NCBI GenBank assembly: GCA_963573305.1
Contig: OY754329.1
Span: 81,244,576 to 81,308,575, forward strand
Direction of reading: 5' to 3'
Length of the DNA stretch: 64,000 nt
Source: Pyrrhosoma nymphula
Lineage: Eukaryota > Arthropoda > Insecta > Odonata > Coenagrionidae
Part shown: one piece after another, positions 35,574 to 44,962 of the stretch
Layout: every line of letters begins with the position of its first letter
Position numbering within the stretch: the stretch's first letter is position 1
Translations under genes and position numbers: made by a program
Notes under the pieces: model-generated
The model's input: the letters and a program-made list of their open reading frames with translations, nothing else
The model's database searches: none
What the model was told of the DNA's origin: nothing

Positions 35574-36145
35574 ATTCCAGTATCCCAGAAAAAATTTCAC
35601 AAATAAATTAATATCATCAAGTGCATTGCACAACGCAATGGACTTCACCCTAAACTAATTGATAAACATTTAGAACCTTCAAGTAAGAAAAAAAATAAAC
35701 ATGGTAACTTCCATTTAGATTAACAAGGACAAACTTACTCGCTGCTGCAAACTACCTTTTACTTCCAATATCACTTTTGAATTATGTAAAATTATCCCTA
35801 ATGACAAGGCCCAGGCGATATTTTAATAACCCAGTGATGATAGGCAAAATGTTTTTGACGCTAAAGACAAATCCTATAATTTAAAGAGAAGTGGATTATA
35901 CGAATTGAAGTGATACAATTTGAAAACTAAATATATTGGACAAACCGGGATAAATTTCAAAATTAGAGCATGAACATACACGCTGTTTTTAAAATCGTGA
36001 AGAGTCTCCTTGAATATCAAGACATTCCTGTGACAAAAACCATTGGTGTAATTTTTAACAGCGGATTTTACATTTTATGAATGAGGGACGTAAATTAGCC
36101 TTTCTTGAACATTTTGAAATTGTAAATTTCCCTACCGAATTTAAA
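35574..36145 (+). pseudogene. Penelope-like element C-terminus with GIY-YIG endonuclease remnant
   Basis: The first block (from 35574, one frame) reads INIIKCIAQRNGLHPKLIDK after a stop codon. This matches the linker of Penelope-like proteins, where a NIIK-IA--NG-+PK-ID signature follows the reverse transcriptase. The second block (about 35750-35822) reads LPFTSNITFELCKIIPNDKA. The third (35878-35972) reads KRSGLYELK, then a stop, then TKYIGQTGINFKIRA. This is the GIY...YIGQTG catalytic motif of GIY-YIG nucleases, and the copy has L for I in the GIY part. The last block (36071-36120) reads HFMNEGRKLAFLEHFEI, the usual C-terminal piece. In the family this endonuclease nicks the target for reverse transcription. 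At least two frameshifts and three stops make the copy dead. It is cut on the 3' side by the RTE element that begins near 36165. Confidence 0.85.
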
Positions 36146-36518
36146 CTCTGTAATGACCATATGTCCTCCCCTTGAGGCACCGCCTTTTCGAAGGCACCTT
36201 ATGTGCCGGGCGGGGAGGATTGCGTGTGGTTATGATGTCAAGAGCTATGCCGGTGGTAGTTTAACTACTGGTAGGGCCTCCCTTGCCGGACAGGTCTTGA
36301 ATGAACCGCCAGACAGAGTGTGTCTCACAACAGTAAGGCAAACACCTCTATAGGGGAGTAAACCCTGAACACAAATCCCGGTCCTCCAGGATGGGGGTAA
36401 GGCGTGGGGCTAGCAACTCTACCCTGTAAAAACTATATATGCTATGAAACCTCTAATTATGCCTCGGATGAATCATGATGGACCATTAAGATGTCGACCT
36501 AGCAAACGGACACGGACA

Positions 36519-37438
36519 ATGAGTATACGGAAACTAGCGACTTGGAGTGTAAGAACCATGCTGAAACCAGGAAAGAATAATGAAATTTCCAATTAAATGT
36601 TTAAATACGGTTTAGATACAATAGGTCTCCAAGAAGTAAGCTGGGTAGGATCTGGCAGATATGACAAGAAAGATTTACAGTGGTGTATAGTGGTCCCAGC
36701 CATAGAAATGGGTTATATGGAACTGGCTTCATGATCAACTCTAGTATAAGGATTAGTGTGATTAAATTTGATCCATTAGGGGAGAGACTATGCAAGCTAA
36801 CTTTAAAAGGGAAATTTCGAATTATTAACATCATGTCAGCATTGGTCCCAACAGAGGAAAGTTAAGAACAAGAGAAGCAAGCATTTTATGATAATTTAGA
36901 AAAGGAATGCGAGAAAATATCAAAATATCATGCCCTTCTCATTCTTGGAGACTTCAATGCAAAAATTGACAACGAAGATTTTTTACTCAATATAGCTGAA
37001 AAGTACTCCCTGCATGATGAAACAAGTGAAAACGGAAGACTACTCTGCCAGTTAGCTTTGTCACGTAACCTAATTATTAAAAGCACATGTTTTGAACATA
37101 AACGTATCCATAAAGGTACCTGGAAAATGCCAGGAACTGGAATTATGAACCAAATAGATCATGTGCTTGTTTCTAGGAGACATTCAACCTCCATATTAGA
37201 TGTTAGATCGGCACGAGGACCAAACTGTGACTCTGATCACAACTTAGTGAAAGTAAATTTTAGAGAACGACTGGCTGCCTTGAAGAAAGCCAATGGCCCT
37301 AGAAGACAGAAATGGAACTTTAAAATTTTAGGGGATCCTGTGCAAGCCGCTAAATACAAAGAAGATTTAAGCAGAAAGTTCACTGGGAATGTGGAGGGAG
37401 AGAGAGAGAGGAATATCCTGTTGAAAAGCAGTGGATAA
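36519..37438 (+). pseudogene. LINE AP endonuclease domain, broken
   Basis: AP endonuclease/exonuclease-type domain that in non-LTR elements nicks the target DNA. Visible in order are the N-terminal TWSVRT, LQEVSWVGSG (with the expected catalytic E), YGTGFMIN, LGDFNAK (D and N), QIDHVLVS and SDHNLV (D and H). So all main catalytic positions can still be read, but in three different frames: a stop after ...NEISN, a frameshift near 36680, another near 36870, and a stop at 37436. The clean frame 37058-37438 covers the last third. The domain cannot be made as one protein. Confidence 0.85.
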
Positions 37439-37566
37439 GAATTAAAAAAGCTCTCTTATCAACACCAAATGATAAAATTGGCAAAGTTAAACGAGAAAGA
37501 AATCCAGAATGGTTCGATGGCGAATGTAAAGCTGCAATAGACGAGAAAAATAAGAACAGATACATT

Positions 37567-37826
37567 TTGCTTCAAAGGGAGACTAGATTAACAAGAGAAA
37601 AATATCGACAGATCACGAAAAAAGCTGATAAAATACTGAAAAGAAAGAAAAAGGAGCATTTGAAAAATATGTTAGAAACCGTCGAGCAGCTCAGTAATGA
37701 AAATGAAAGCAAGAAGTTCTATCAAGCTGTAAAACACATTAGCAAAGGATATCACCCAAGACTAAACTCATGTAAGAACAAAAATGGCGAAGTCATAGGG
37801 GAGGAGTATCAAATAATAGAAAGATC
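37567..37826 (+). pseudogene. LINE connector between endonuclease and reverse transcriptase
   Basis: A lysine-rich frame, with REKYRQITKKADKILKRKKK, then SNENESKKFYQAVKHISKGY and NSCKNKNGEVIGEEYQ. This is the connector of RTE-like elements just before the reverse transcriptase. The homology stops abruptly after IIER (about 37825), where the sequence changes to an unrelated, GC-richer segment; the open frame runs on to 37887 into that segment by chance. Confidence 0.8.
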
Positions 37827-38280
37827 CCACTACGTGCGAGGATTATGCTCTCGCGAGCAAGGGTCGACCCACATACCAGCTATCTGAGACCCAAAGACCG
37901 ACTACCTGAGATGTGGCCTCGCTCAGCTACCACTAACCAAGAAAGATGTTACTTATCCAAGCTGGCGGACCGGGCCCTGGACGACCGGTTGCAACTCTGT
38001 TGTTTCATTCTTAATAGGATTCGACGTAGCCAACGCTAGAGAAATAATTTCTTGTTTCGCCGCTCGTCCGCCCCCTAGCCTATTCATGACTTTGATTTCG
38101 AGTGCTTCTCTTTACCTTCCTTTTCTTTCTTATCCTTTTTCCCCTCCTATCCACGCACTTCGCTCCTCTCACCGAGGATATAAGTGCGAGCTTGCAGACC
38201 CGGCGAGGAGTTAGTCCCTGCGCGGAGTACCCGCGCACCAAATGTTACTTCGGAAATATATTGTAGCAAGCAAGTCGTCA
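37826..38280 (+). mobile_element. Solo-LTR-like segment replacing part of the LINE
   Basis: This 455-bp segment is unrelated to the LINE on both sides and richer in G and C. It has a pyrimidine-rich middle (38095-38150), a TATA-like GGATATAAGTGCGAG near 38176-38190, and a GC-rich stretch followed by AATATATTG. It ends ...AAGTCGTCA. A TG...CA unit could run from TGTTACTT (37947) to GTCA (38280). These are traits of an LTR of a Gypsy- or BEL-type retrotransposon, but no primer-binding site, polypurine tract or target duplication can be shown, and about 600 bp of the host LINE are missing at the junction. The call is an inference. Confidence 0.35.
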
Positions 38281-39215
38281 CATGCAAATGAGAGACGGAA
38301 GAAAAATAGAGGCTAAAATTAACAAAGGAGTTCTATCAGGATGCAATCTCCCACCAAAACTGTTCAATATACACTTGAAGGAGGCAATTTGAGAAGCACA
38401 AGAAATGGGAATGAATGAACGGAACTAAAATTAACGGAGAAGATATAAATATGCTCCACTTCGCAGATGATACCGCAGTCATAGCAGGAAATTGTGATGA
38501 TCTTCAAAGATCACCGAAAAAAATGGACAAAGTTCTAGAAGAACATAACATGAAAATAAATATGAAGAAGGCCAAAATCCGTGTATGTGGAAAAGATAAG
38601 CTGAAAGCCTGCTAAGAGGATAGAAATGAGAGCAAGTGGATTCCTTAACCTGCCATCATCACGTGGGACGGAAGTAGTACAACTGATATCAAGCGCCGAA
38701 TATCGCAAGCTAAGAAAGCGTTCATGATGAAAAGACAACTACTGTGTCCAAATATGATAGGACTAGAAATAAGAAAATTGTAAGTAAAACATTCGTGTGG
38801 GACAAGACACTCTATGGATCGGAAACATAGACCAATGAAAAAGCAGACCTGGAAAGATTAGAAGCATTTGAAACCTGGTGTTCGAGGAAGATGCTTATGG
38901 AAAAATGGAAGGATAAAATAAGAAATGAAGACGTTTAAAGAAGAGTAGAAGAGAAAAAGAATATGGAATATGGAACACTATACAGGAAAGACGAACCAGG
39001 TAGATTGGGCACACCCTGAGGCACAATGAGTTGTGAAGAACATAACTGAAGGAAAAATAGAGGAAAAGTCCCGAAAGGAAGGCCTAGAAATAAATAAATG
39101 GGCCAAAGAAAGAAAAAGGTAGACAAAGAGAACTACCAGGGAGTATGGGAACTAGCATTAGACAGGGAAGGATAAAGGGCTGCAGTAAAACAATCTAAGG
39201 ATTGGACGACCAATG
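38281..39215 (+). pseudogene. LINE reverse transcriptase end and C-terminal tail
   Basis: The fragment picks up at MRDGRKIEAKINKG, then the V-+GC-L-P-LFNI block (here LSGCNLPPKLFNIHL), then INMLHFADDTAVIA (38447-38489) and the KMDKVLEEHNMKINMKK helix. After 38610 the frame shifts through KKAFMMKRQLL, LYGSET and RLEAFETWCSRKM to a lysine-rich end. FADD carries two of the catalytic aspartates. Multiple stops and shifts mean no activity. The 3' end lies near 39215, without a clear poly-A or short tandem tail. Confidence 0.8.
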
Positions 39216-41602
39216 AATGAACCTTATCCAACACCATTTAGTGCGGATTTACGATCGTTGTTTCCCAACGAGACGGAAATTAACGATGGCATGCAGTTTT
39301 CCGTCGTCTTTTCGTTAAGGATCACATTATGATTGACGGATATATCTGCGCCAACTTCTCAACATTTTTCTCACGCCAGAAGTAAATTGGAATACTGATC
39401 TGTGACTTGGAACCCTTGGTTGAAGAAGTAGTTACCTATGCTGAAATGATTGAGAGAGCACTAATAGAGATTTTTGAGTCATTTGTATTACGTTTGCTGC
39501 TATGTAATTAATTCCTACGTTGGAAAATTATGTGGGTTATGAAGAATTATTAGAACACATTCATCTTCAAACACAGTGACAGAATAGTGTTGAGTGATTT
39601 GTTACTTGTAAATAACATAAAGGCCTTTAACCAAGCTGAGAGTTAAATAAATTAAAGTTAGTAGTACTACGGCTAATAAGGGAAGACAAAAAAGGACTTT
39701 CTTTGTAAGGAATGTTTTGAGCAACTATTGCAAAAATGCACCCTGAAAAGAATTTGCATTACTTATGGCATTTTCTTTTTAATAAAAATATGTTCAAGGT
39801 TAAGGAGAACTATCGTAAGAAATTAATGGAAAACTTGTCAAATGATCACAATGTGTCAAGAAATTTCAGATAATGTTTACGTGCGATTTTAGTCAGCTTT
39901 GACTATTACTCTTTGTAATTGCAATTTAAATTGTCTGAGTTACTCTGTGCCTACGTTTTTGTATTGGGTGAACATTAAATATTACATACAAATAAACTCT
40001 TGACCAATTTTGTAAGCAGGTTTGTAAGTGGCTAAGGTTAATCATACTTCTCAATAAAACTCAAATGTAAGATGGACAATCTCGAAATTAAACTTTTTAA
40101 ATATTGAACAAAACAGCTCTCTTGTAATTGGCTGCCGTTGAGTTAGCGTTACGGAAAATTTAGCCTTAGACGATGTTCACAAGATGTCCGTTGACGACGC
40201 CGTCAACGTCCGGCCATCGTAATATACTTCGATACGTAACAATCACAAAGCTTCCCGAACGCCACAGTCCATTTCCAACGACAGAATACGTCGATCGTAA
40301 TCCAACCCTTAAAGAGAAACTATTTTCGATGTTAAAAATCGCATACACTATTTTTGCCGCCACGAATTCTTGGTAAGACCAACCGTCGTTTAAGACCTTA
40401 ACCTTGACCTTGATTACAAAACCAAAGCAATAAAAATAATTTTTGTCATATGCCCAAAACATTTTCAGCTGAATATAATTTTCATTAACGATTCGTGGCG
40501 TTCATATCTGCAGCTTTCTTCCCCCTAATTCTCCACTTTCCCACATTCTCCGTCATATCACATTTTGCAAAACATAACATCTTCGTGCCTCCAATTTCTC
40601 AAATCCCTCTCCACCAAGAGAGCCCAAAACATTCATTTCTTCCCTTGCGTTTGGCCTAACGCTTCAATTGCTTTATAAGTAATCCAGGTTGTCCAACCTT
40701 ATTTTCTTAATCTTTTCTGAATGGGAGTAAAAATCGGAGTACTTGGGAAACGTTCGGTGAACGTTAGATTCTGACCCAGTTCGCGGAAATTCTTCGTTGG
40801 TGCCTGCCATGGCTGCCTAACTTTTTATTCTGTCTAGGAAGACTAGAGTGGTGATTTATATTTCTTGTTATCATTTCTAACACCTAACTCCGCCGCATAG
40901 TGCCCTCGACCGCCGAAATAGTGCAACGCATGATTTAGTTTTGCACATGTTTTCGTATTCAGAATCAATCCGAACTGTTATATGAATCAATGCATTATTG
41001 ACCACATTCCATAGCTTGGCATTAGTTTATGTTCTAGTCCCCCATAGCTGTCCTGGCCGACATCTTGATCCCAATTGATTTTGGGAGATTGTCCGATCTA
41101 AGAGGCGAACATCGCATCTTATGTGACGTTTCCTTCACACAACTATCCAGTTTCAAAATTAAATCCCTTGGAATCATTTCATGCTCTTTGCCTCTGTACA
41201 TATAACCCAAGATTCTTACGCTCCTCCTCGCGTCTCCCAAGCTAACTTGACAATCTCCCTCTGGAAGAAGGGACTTTTAAAGTCTCAATCTCACCCCGAT
41301 AAAGACGTTTATCTATCTATCGACCTCGTTAGCATATCTTCACCTTCAACAGCTCCTCTGGCCATTTATATGGGAAAAAATACCACCCGTCCATAATTAT
41401 TTAGCGTCACCTAGAAGTTATGAAATAGGCAGGGATCTCAGAGCAAGTGGATGATTCCGCCCTCCGTAAAATTAATACAACTCGCGTTCTTCTTCAGCGA
41501 CTGACTTCGCCCAAGTTACTGCCGCGGCCAGTCCCTGAGTGTGTACTTCGGAAACGTTAACACGTTCGACACTGAGTCATTTCTCGGATATTTTTCAAGC
41601 TA
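39216..41602. other. No supported gene
   Basis: AT-rich up to about 40.1 kb, then more balanced. Overlapping frames at 40166-40462 (-) and 40173-40376 (+), and at 41034-41240 (-), have no recognised domain. A segment near 41515-41560 (CCAGTCCCTGAG...TACTTCGGAAAC) loosely recalls the end of the LTR-like segment at 38210-38255, too weak to call. Confidence 0.35.
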
Positions 41603-41755
41603 AATCTACATCTACAAAATACTATCCAAGCCACCTCCAGGGTGTGTGGCACAGGGTGATTTTACACCAGGCATGTCTTAGTTATCCTAGTACAAGGTCT
41701 ATCCCCGCATGCTCTCCTTCCCGCTAGGGGCAGACCAAAAAGGAGTAAGGAGAAC
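41603..41755 (+). repeat. Dispersed repeat, unfilled copy
   Basis: Begins ATCTACATCTACAAAATACT and contains CCAAGCCACCTCCAGGGTGT, GTGGCACAGGGTGATTTTAC, ACACCAGGCATG, ACAAGGTCTATCCCCGC and CCGCTAGGGGCAGACCA. I recognise the TCTACATCTACA...CAAGCCACC...GTGTGTGGC order as a sequence common in insect genomes, probably the untranslated end of a retroelement; the family is not certain. The reverse complement aligns to 52727-52805 plus 55266-55340, that is, to the two flanks of the 2.46-kb element there. Confidence 0.65.
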
Positions 41756-44561
41756 AATGAACGGACAAACCAGAAACTATGATAGTGCTACGCTGGATAA
41801 CATGCTAAGATGCAGCACACGGTTTAAGAAATAAATACTAATTTATATCATTAATACAACTAATTCGTGAGTACTACGAGATACTATCATAATGGACAAT
41901 TGAAGGGGGTTGAAATGTTGGTAATATAAATATGTTATTTAAAGAAACGTACAAAGTCTATTTGGCCAAGAATTTAGCTATTGGAATATTTATAGCTTCT
42001 ATATGATTTTTGTCCAAACCCTCAAAAACCAGCATCAATTAGTATTTTTAGTCCCATATTGTTCACAGAAAAAATAACATTTTAAATCTAATGGTTCTGA
42101 AATATATTCGCATTATCTAATGCTTATGATCATTAATACTGTAGTACTCTACCTCAATGAAAACATTTTGAACGTTCAGTAAAAAAATAGTCTGATGCTA
42201 GTAGCCCTTCATGCTGAATGGCTACTCAAGGGTGATGGCTTGGAGAGGCTGATCACAGGAAGCAATCATGAGACCGAATCCATCACGACTTGAAAAGTTC
42301 GGGACGACATCAACGTATAAAAGAAAATCTCGATGAGGGAACGTCGGTCCAAACGCATCGGAAAAGGGCAGTGAGGAGGTAGGCAACCGGAAATGGGCTA
42401 CACTCCCGTCGATTAATGAAAAAACCAACCCCGAAAATTTCGGCAGGAGTGCTGTTATTCTTCTAATGCGCCTGTGTGGGATTTTATGCGAGTGGACATG
42501 AGATGAAACCTCTTCCTTTACGCAGAACAAGCAGTTGGGGTAGAAGAGACCAAAACGTAGCAAATGAGGAGACGGGGGAGGCTGCACGTCCAAAGATTAA
42601 GGGAAAGGGAGAGATAGAAAGTAAGTGCGAAGATGGTCTCACGGAATGAGAAAAAAAAACCTTTTCCATTCTACACCTTTCTTCTTACAGCGCAACCAAA
42701 AAAACCTCTCCTTTATTCCTCTCCCCCTGGAGTAATAACACTCTTTCCTTCACGGCATCCACCGTTTCGATTTCCAAGGGATGAAAGGGATAAGTGTGGA
42801 GCCGAGGAAGAAGATAATAATAAAAGGTATGCCTTTTCTTCCAGCGTTCCTTCGGGGAAAATCGCAAGGGTGATAAAGGAATGGGGAGTCCTTAGGGACA
42901 GGAGGTTGGAGAAGGAACATCCCCCGCACGACCTCTCTTTATTTTCGAGATATGGAAATAAATATAAAAAATCTTCGGAAAAATGTATAGGGGTGAGAAT
43001 GTATACACACACCTCTTTCTTCATTGTAACTCACCTTAACTCCCAGAACTCTCATTGCTCCCTTTCACTGTCCCTCAAGTTCTCGACATTTCTTTGAGAC
43101 TCTCCTGCGCTCGCACTCATGATGTGCCGTGCCGTCGCCATGAGAACAGTTGGAACCACCTCCTAAGTCCTCCCATAATACCATCTCCTCTCTGGGGTTT
43201 TCCATGTAAATACAATAGCTTCCATGCCCAATTGGTATTTTTCTACCCTCATACTAAATTTCCCCTGCCAAGTGCAATAAAGGAGCTACTGAAGGGAAAA
43301 TCAATCGAAGCTTCTGCGCTATCGAATAATAAAGACGCTATCAACGATATCTACTCTCTACTTAGGTATGTCAGTCAGTAGCGTTGCGATCGAACTGTCA
43401 GTCACGCCTGTTTGAAGGACTTCCGGGTAACCTAGGAAGTTGAAATGTGGCAGGAATACTGGGCGTGGCCCAAAACCAACCGGAACAAAAGCGAAAAAAC
43501 GCCGAACAACAATTGAAAGGAGTGGTTTTTACTCCGAATGAGTTAGTTTTTAGCCCTATAAGAAAGGCGTTGAACTTAGTGCAAGAGATTATTTTTTTGC
43601 TTTTTTAAATCACTTGCACTCAAGACATAAGGTTTAAACTTTCTAAATAATACAGCTTATATAAAAATTGACCTCACTGAACAAAATTTTAATGCTAACT
43701 GGAAAGGTATAAAGGTGGTTTCTCGGTACACTGACACGAATTAATGAGGCGTGCATACGAAGATTGATCCTTCATTTATCTTCTTTCGGACACCCGTACT
43801 CAGCTACACAAGAAATAACCGGGGACACAAATTATTTCAACAAGGAATATGAGCGCTTTTCATTCTCTCTGGACCTGCTTACATTCCAACACAACAGCGT
43901 ACTTTTTTCCATTGTTTAAAACCCTGCGCTCTTCGAAACAAATTGGAAGAAGAGTTGATGCGCGCTCACAATGAAAATACTTCGGAAATCGCATCTATTA
44001 ATGCAGTTTTGTTGCGTTTATTTTCAGTAAATGCATCAAACATAAATTATATAAAGTATTTAGTTACTCTGTGGAAAAAAGCTTACGTTTTTAAATATAA
44101 ATTTTGTACGAATTTGATAACTATACAGAAAACATTTGGCCGTGACTACTGCGCACCCACAGAATGCTACCTACCGGTAGATAACCAAAGTTTTCCCAGC
44201 GCACATCATCCCATTCAGTCTCCTCTTCGAAAGTACTAGAAAGCGCTGATGTGTGCTTAATTCAACGCATTGAAAGAAAAACTCCCGACGACATTTCAAT
44301 GGAACCTTTTCGAGCTACATAGCGGTTGACTTTCCGCGTCTAACGCCACTCGCCTCGTAATTGCTGCGGAGACAACTTTCTCTAGACGATATGTGATATT
44401 AGTAGGCAAACTTCAAGCATATATACCATAGTGTGTGCTTGCGCTTTATTGTCAGTTGGGCGAGAGCAAGCTGGTACATATTACGTCAAAAACGGGTAGT
44501 TTTCATCCCATGCTTGCTTTGTATACCTTAAGAATGAATACCAGTGGATTAATCAGGCCTT
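41756..44561. other. No supported gene
   Basis: 42220-42720 is GC-richer with frames on both strands, the longest being 42633-43097 (+, 154 codons). Its product is rich in K, S, P and F, has no domain, and overlaps frames in other phases, so I do not call it. The 98-codon plus frame 43943-44239 is also unrecognised. The remainder is AT-rich. Confidence 0.35.
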
Positions 44562-44962
44562 AGGCACTTGAGGCGTTTGAGATGTGGGTTTGGAGCAGGA
44601 TGGAGAAGGTTAGCTGGGTGGCGAGGAAGACGAACAAGGAGGTATTGGATATGGTTGCAAAGGAGAGAAAGCTCGTGGCGGAGGTTCGGAGAAGGCAGAA
44701 GAGATGGATGGAAGAGATTTTGAGAGAAGAGAGCATGTTGAAGAGAGTGGTAGAGGAGAGAACACTGTGGAAGCGTGAAAAAGGAAAGAAGAGGATAATT
44801 CTGGACGAAATAAGAGGAAGTAGAAGATATGAAGAACTGAAGAGGGATCTAATGGCGGGAGATCCTTTGGAGGGAAAGCGAGACAATGTCTATGAAATTG
44901 GGATGCAGAAAGGGGACTGTCCAAGAACCTATCAATCATCTGGTATAATACTTGAATGAATG
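44562..44962 (+). mobile_element. 5'-truncated copy of the 16-kb LINE family
   Basis: The open frame 44582-44959 encodes MEKVSWVARKTNKEVLDM, then VRRRQKRWMEEILR, VVEERTLWKREKGKKR and EIRGSRRYEELKRDLMAGD. It aligns throughout with the C-terminal part of the element at 16346-18748. Homology begins near 44562 (coding LEAFEMWVWSRM) and ends at CTTGAATGAAT (44952-44962), the same 3' terminus as in the 16-kb copy. After that point the two differ fully, so this is the real end of the family. At 125 codons it is 5'-truncated like most LINE insertions. Its frame is less damaged, which suggests a younger or luckier copy. Confidence 0.88.

Larger units (their letters stand above)
36165..39215 (+). mobile_element. 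RTE/BovB-like LINE copy, interrupted
   Basis: A leader (36165-36518) contains GGTAAGGCGTGGGGCTAGCA and CCTCTAATTATGCCTCGGAT, which I recognise as typical of the untranslated start of this LINE group. An ATG at 36519 opens ...LATWSVRTMLKPGK, the start of the AP endonuclease. Endonuclease motifs follow: IGLQEVSWVGSGRY, LGDFNAKID (about 36942), QIDHVLVS (about 37153) and DSDHNLVK (about 37232). The connector runs to ...GEEYQIIER at 37825. After an unrelated 455 bp the reverse transcriptase resumes at RDGRKIEAKINKGV with HFADDTAVIAGN (catalytic FADD). The tail has YGSET and a basic end near 39215. About 200 residues of the reverse transcriptase are missing. Stops and frameshifts occur throughout. 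Confidence 0.88.

Noticed and set aside
41515..41590. Second copy of the LTR-like end at 38210-38255
   Set aside because: Only short strings (AGTCCCTG, TACTTCGGAAA) agree; spacing differs and no flanking similarity is seen.
42633..43097. 154-codon plus-strand open frame as a gene
   Set aside because: No domain, biased composition, overlapping frames on both strands in a GC-richer patch, no splice or promoter context.
44560..44939. Minus-strand frames of 108-109 codons
   Set aside because: Antisense shadows of the LINE fragment on the plus strand.
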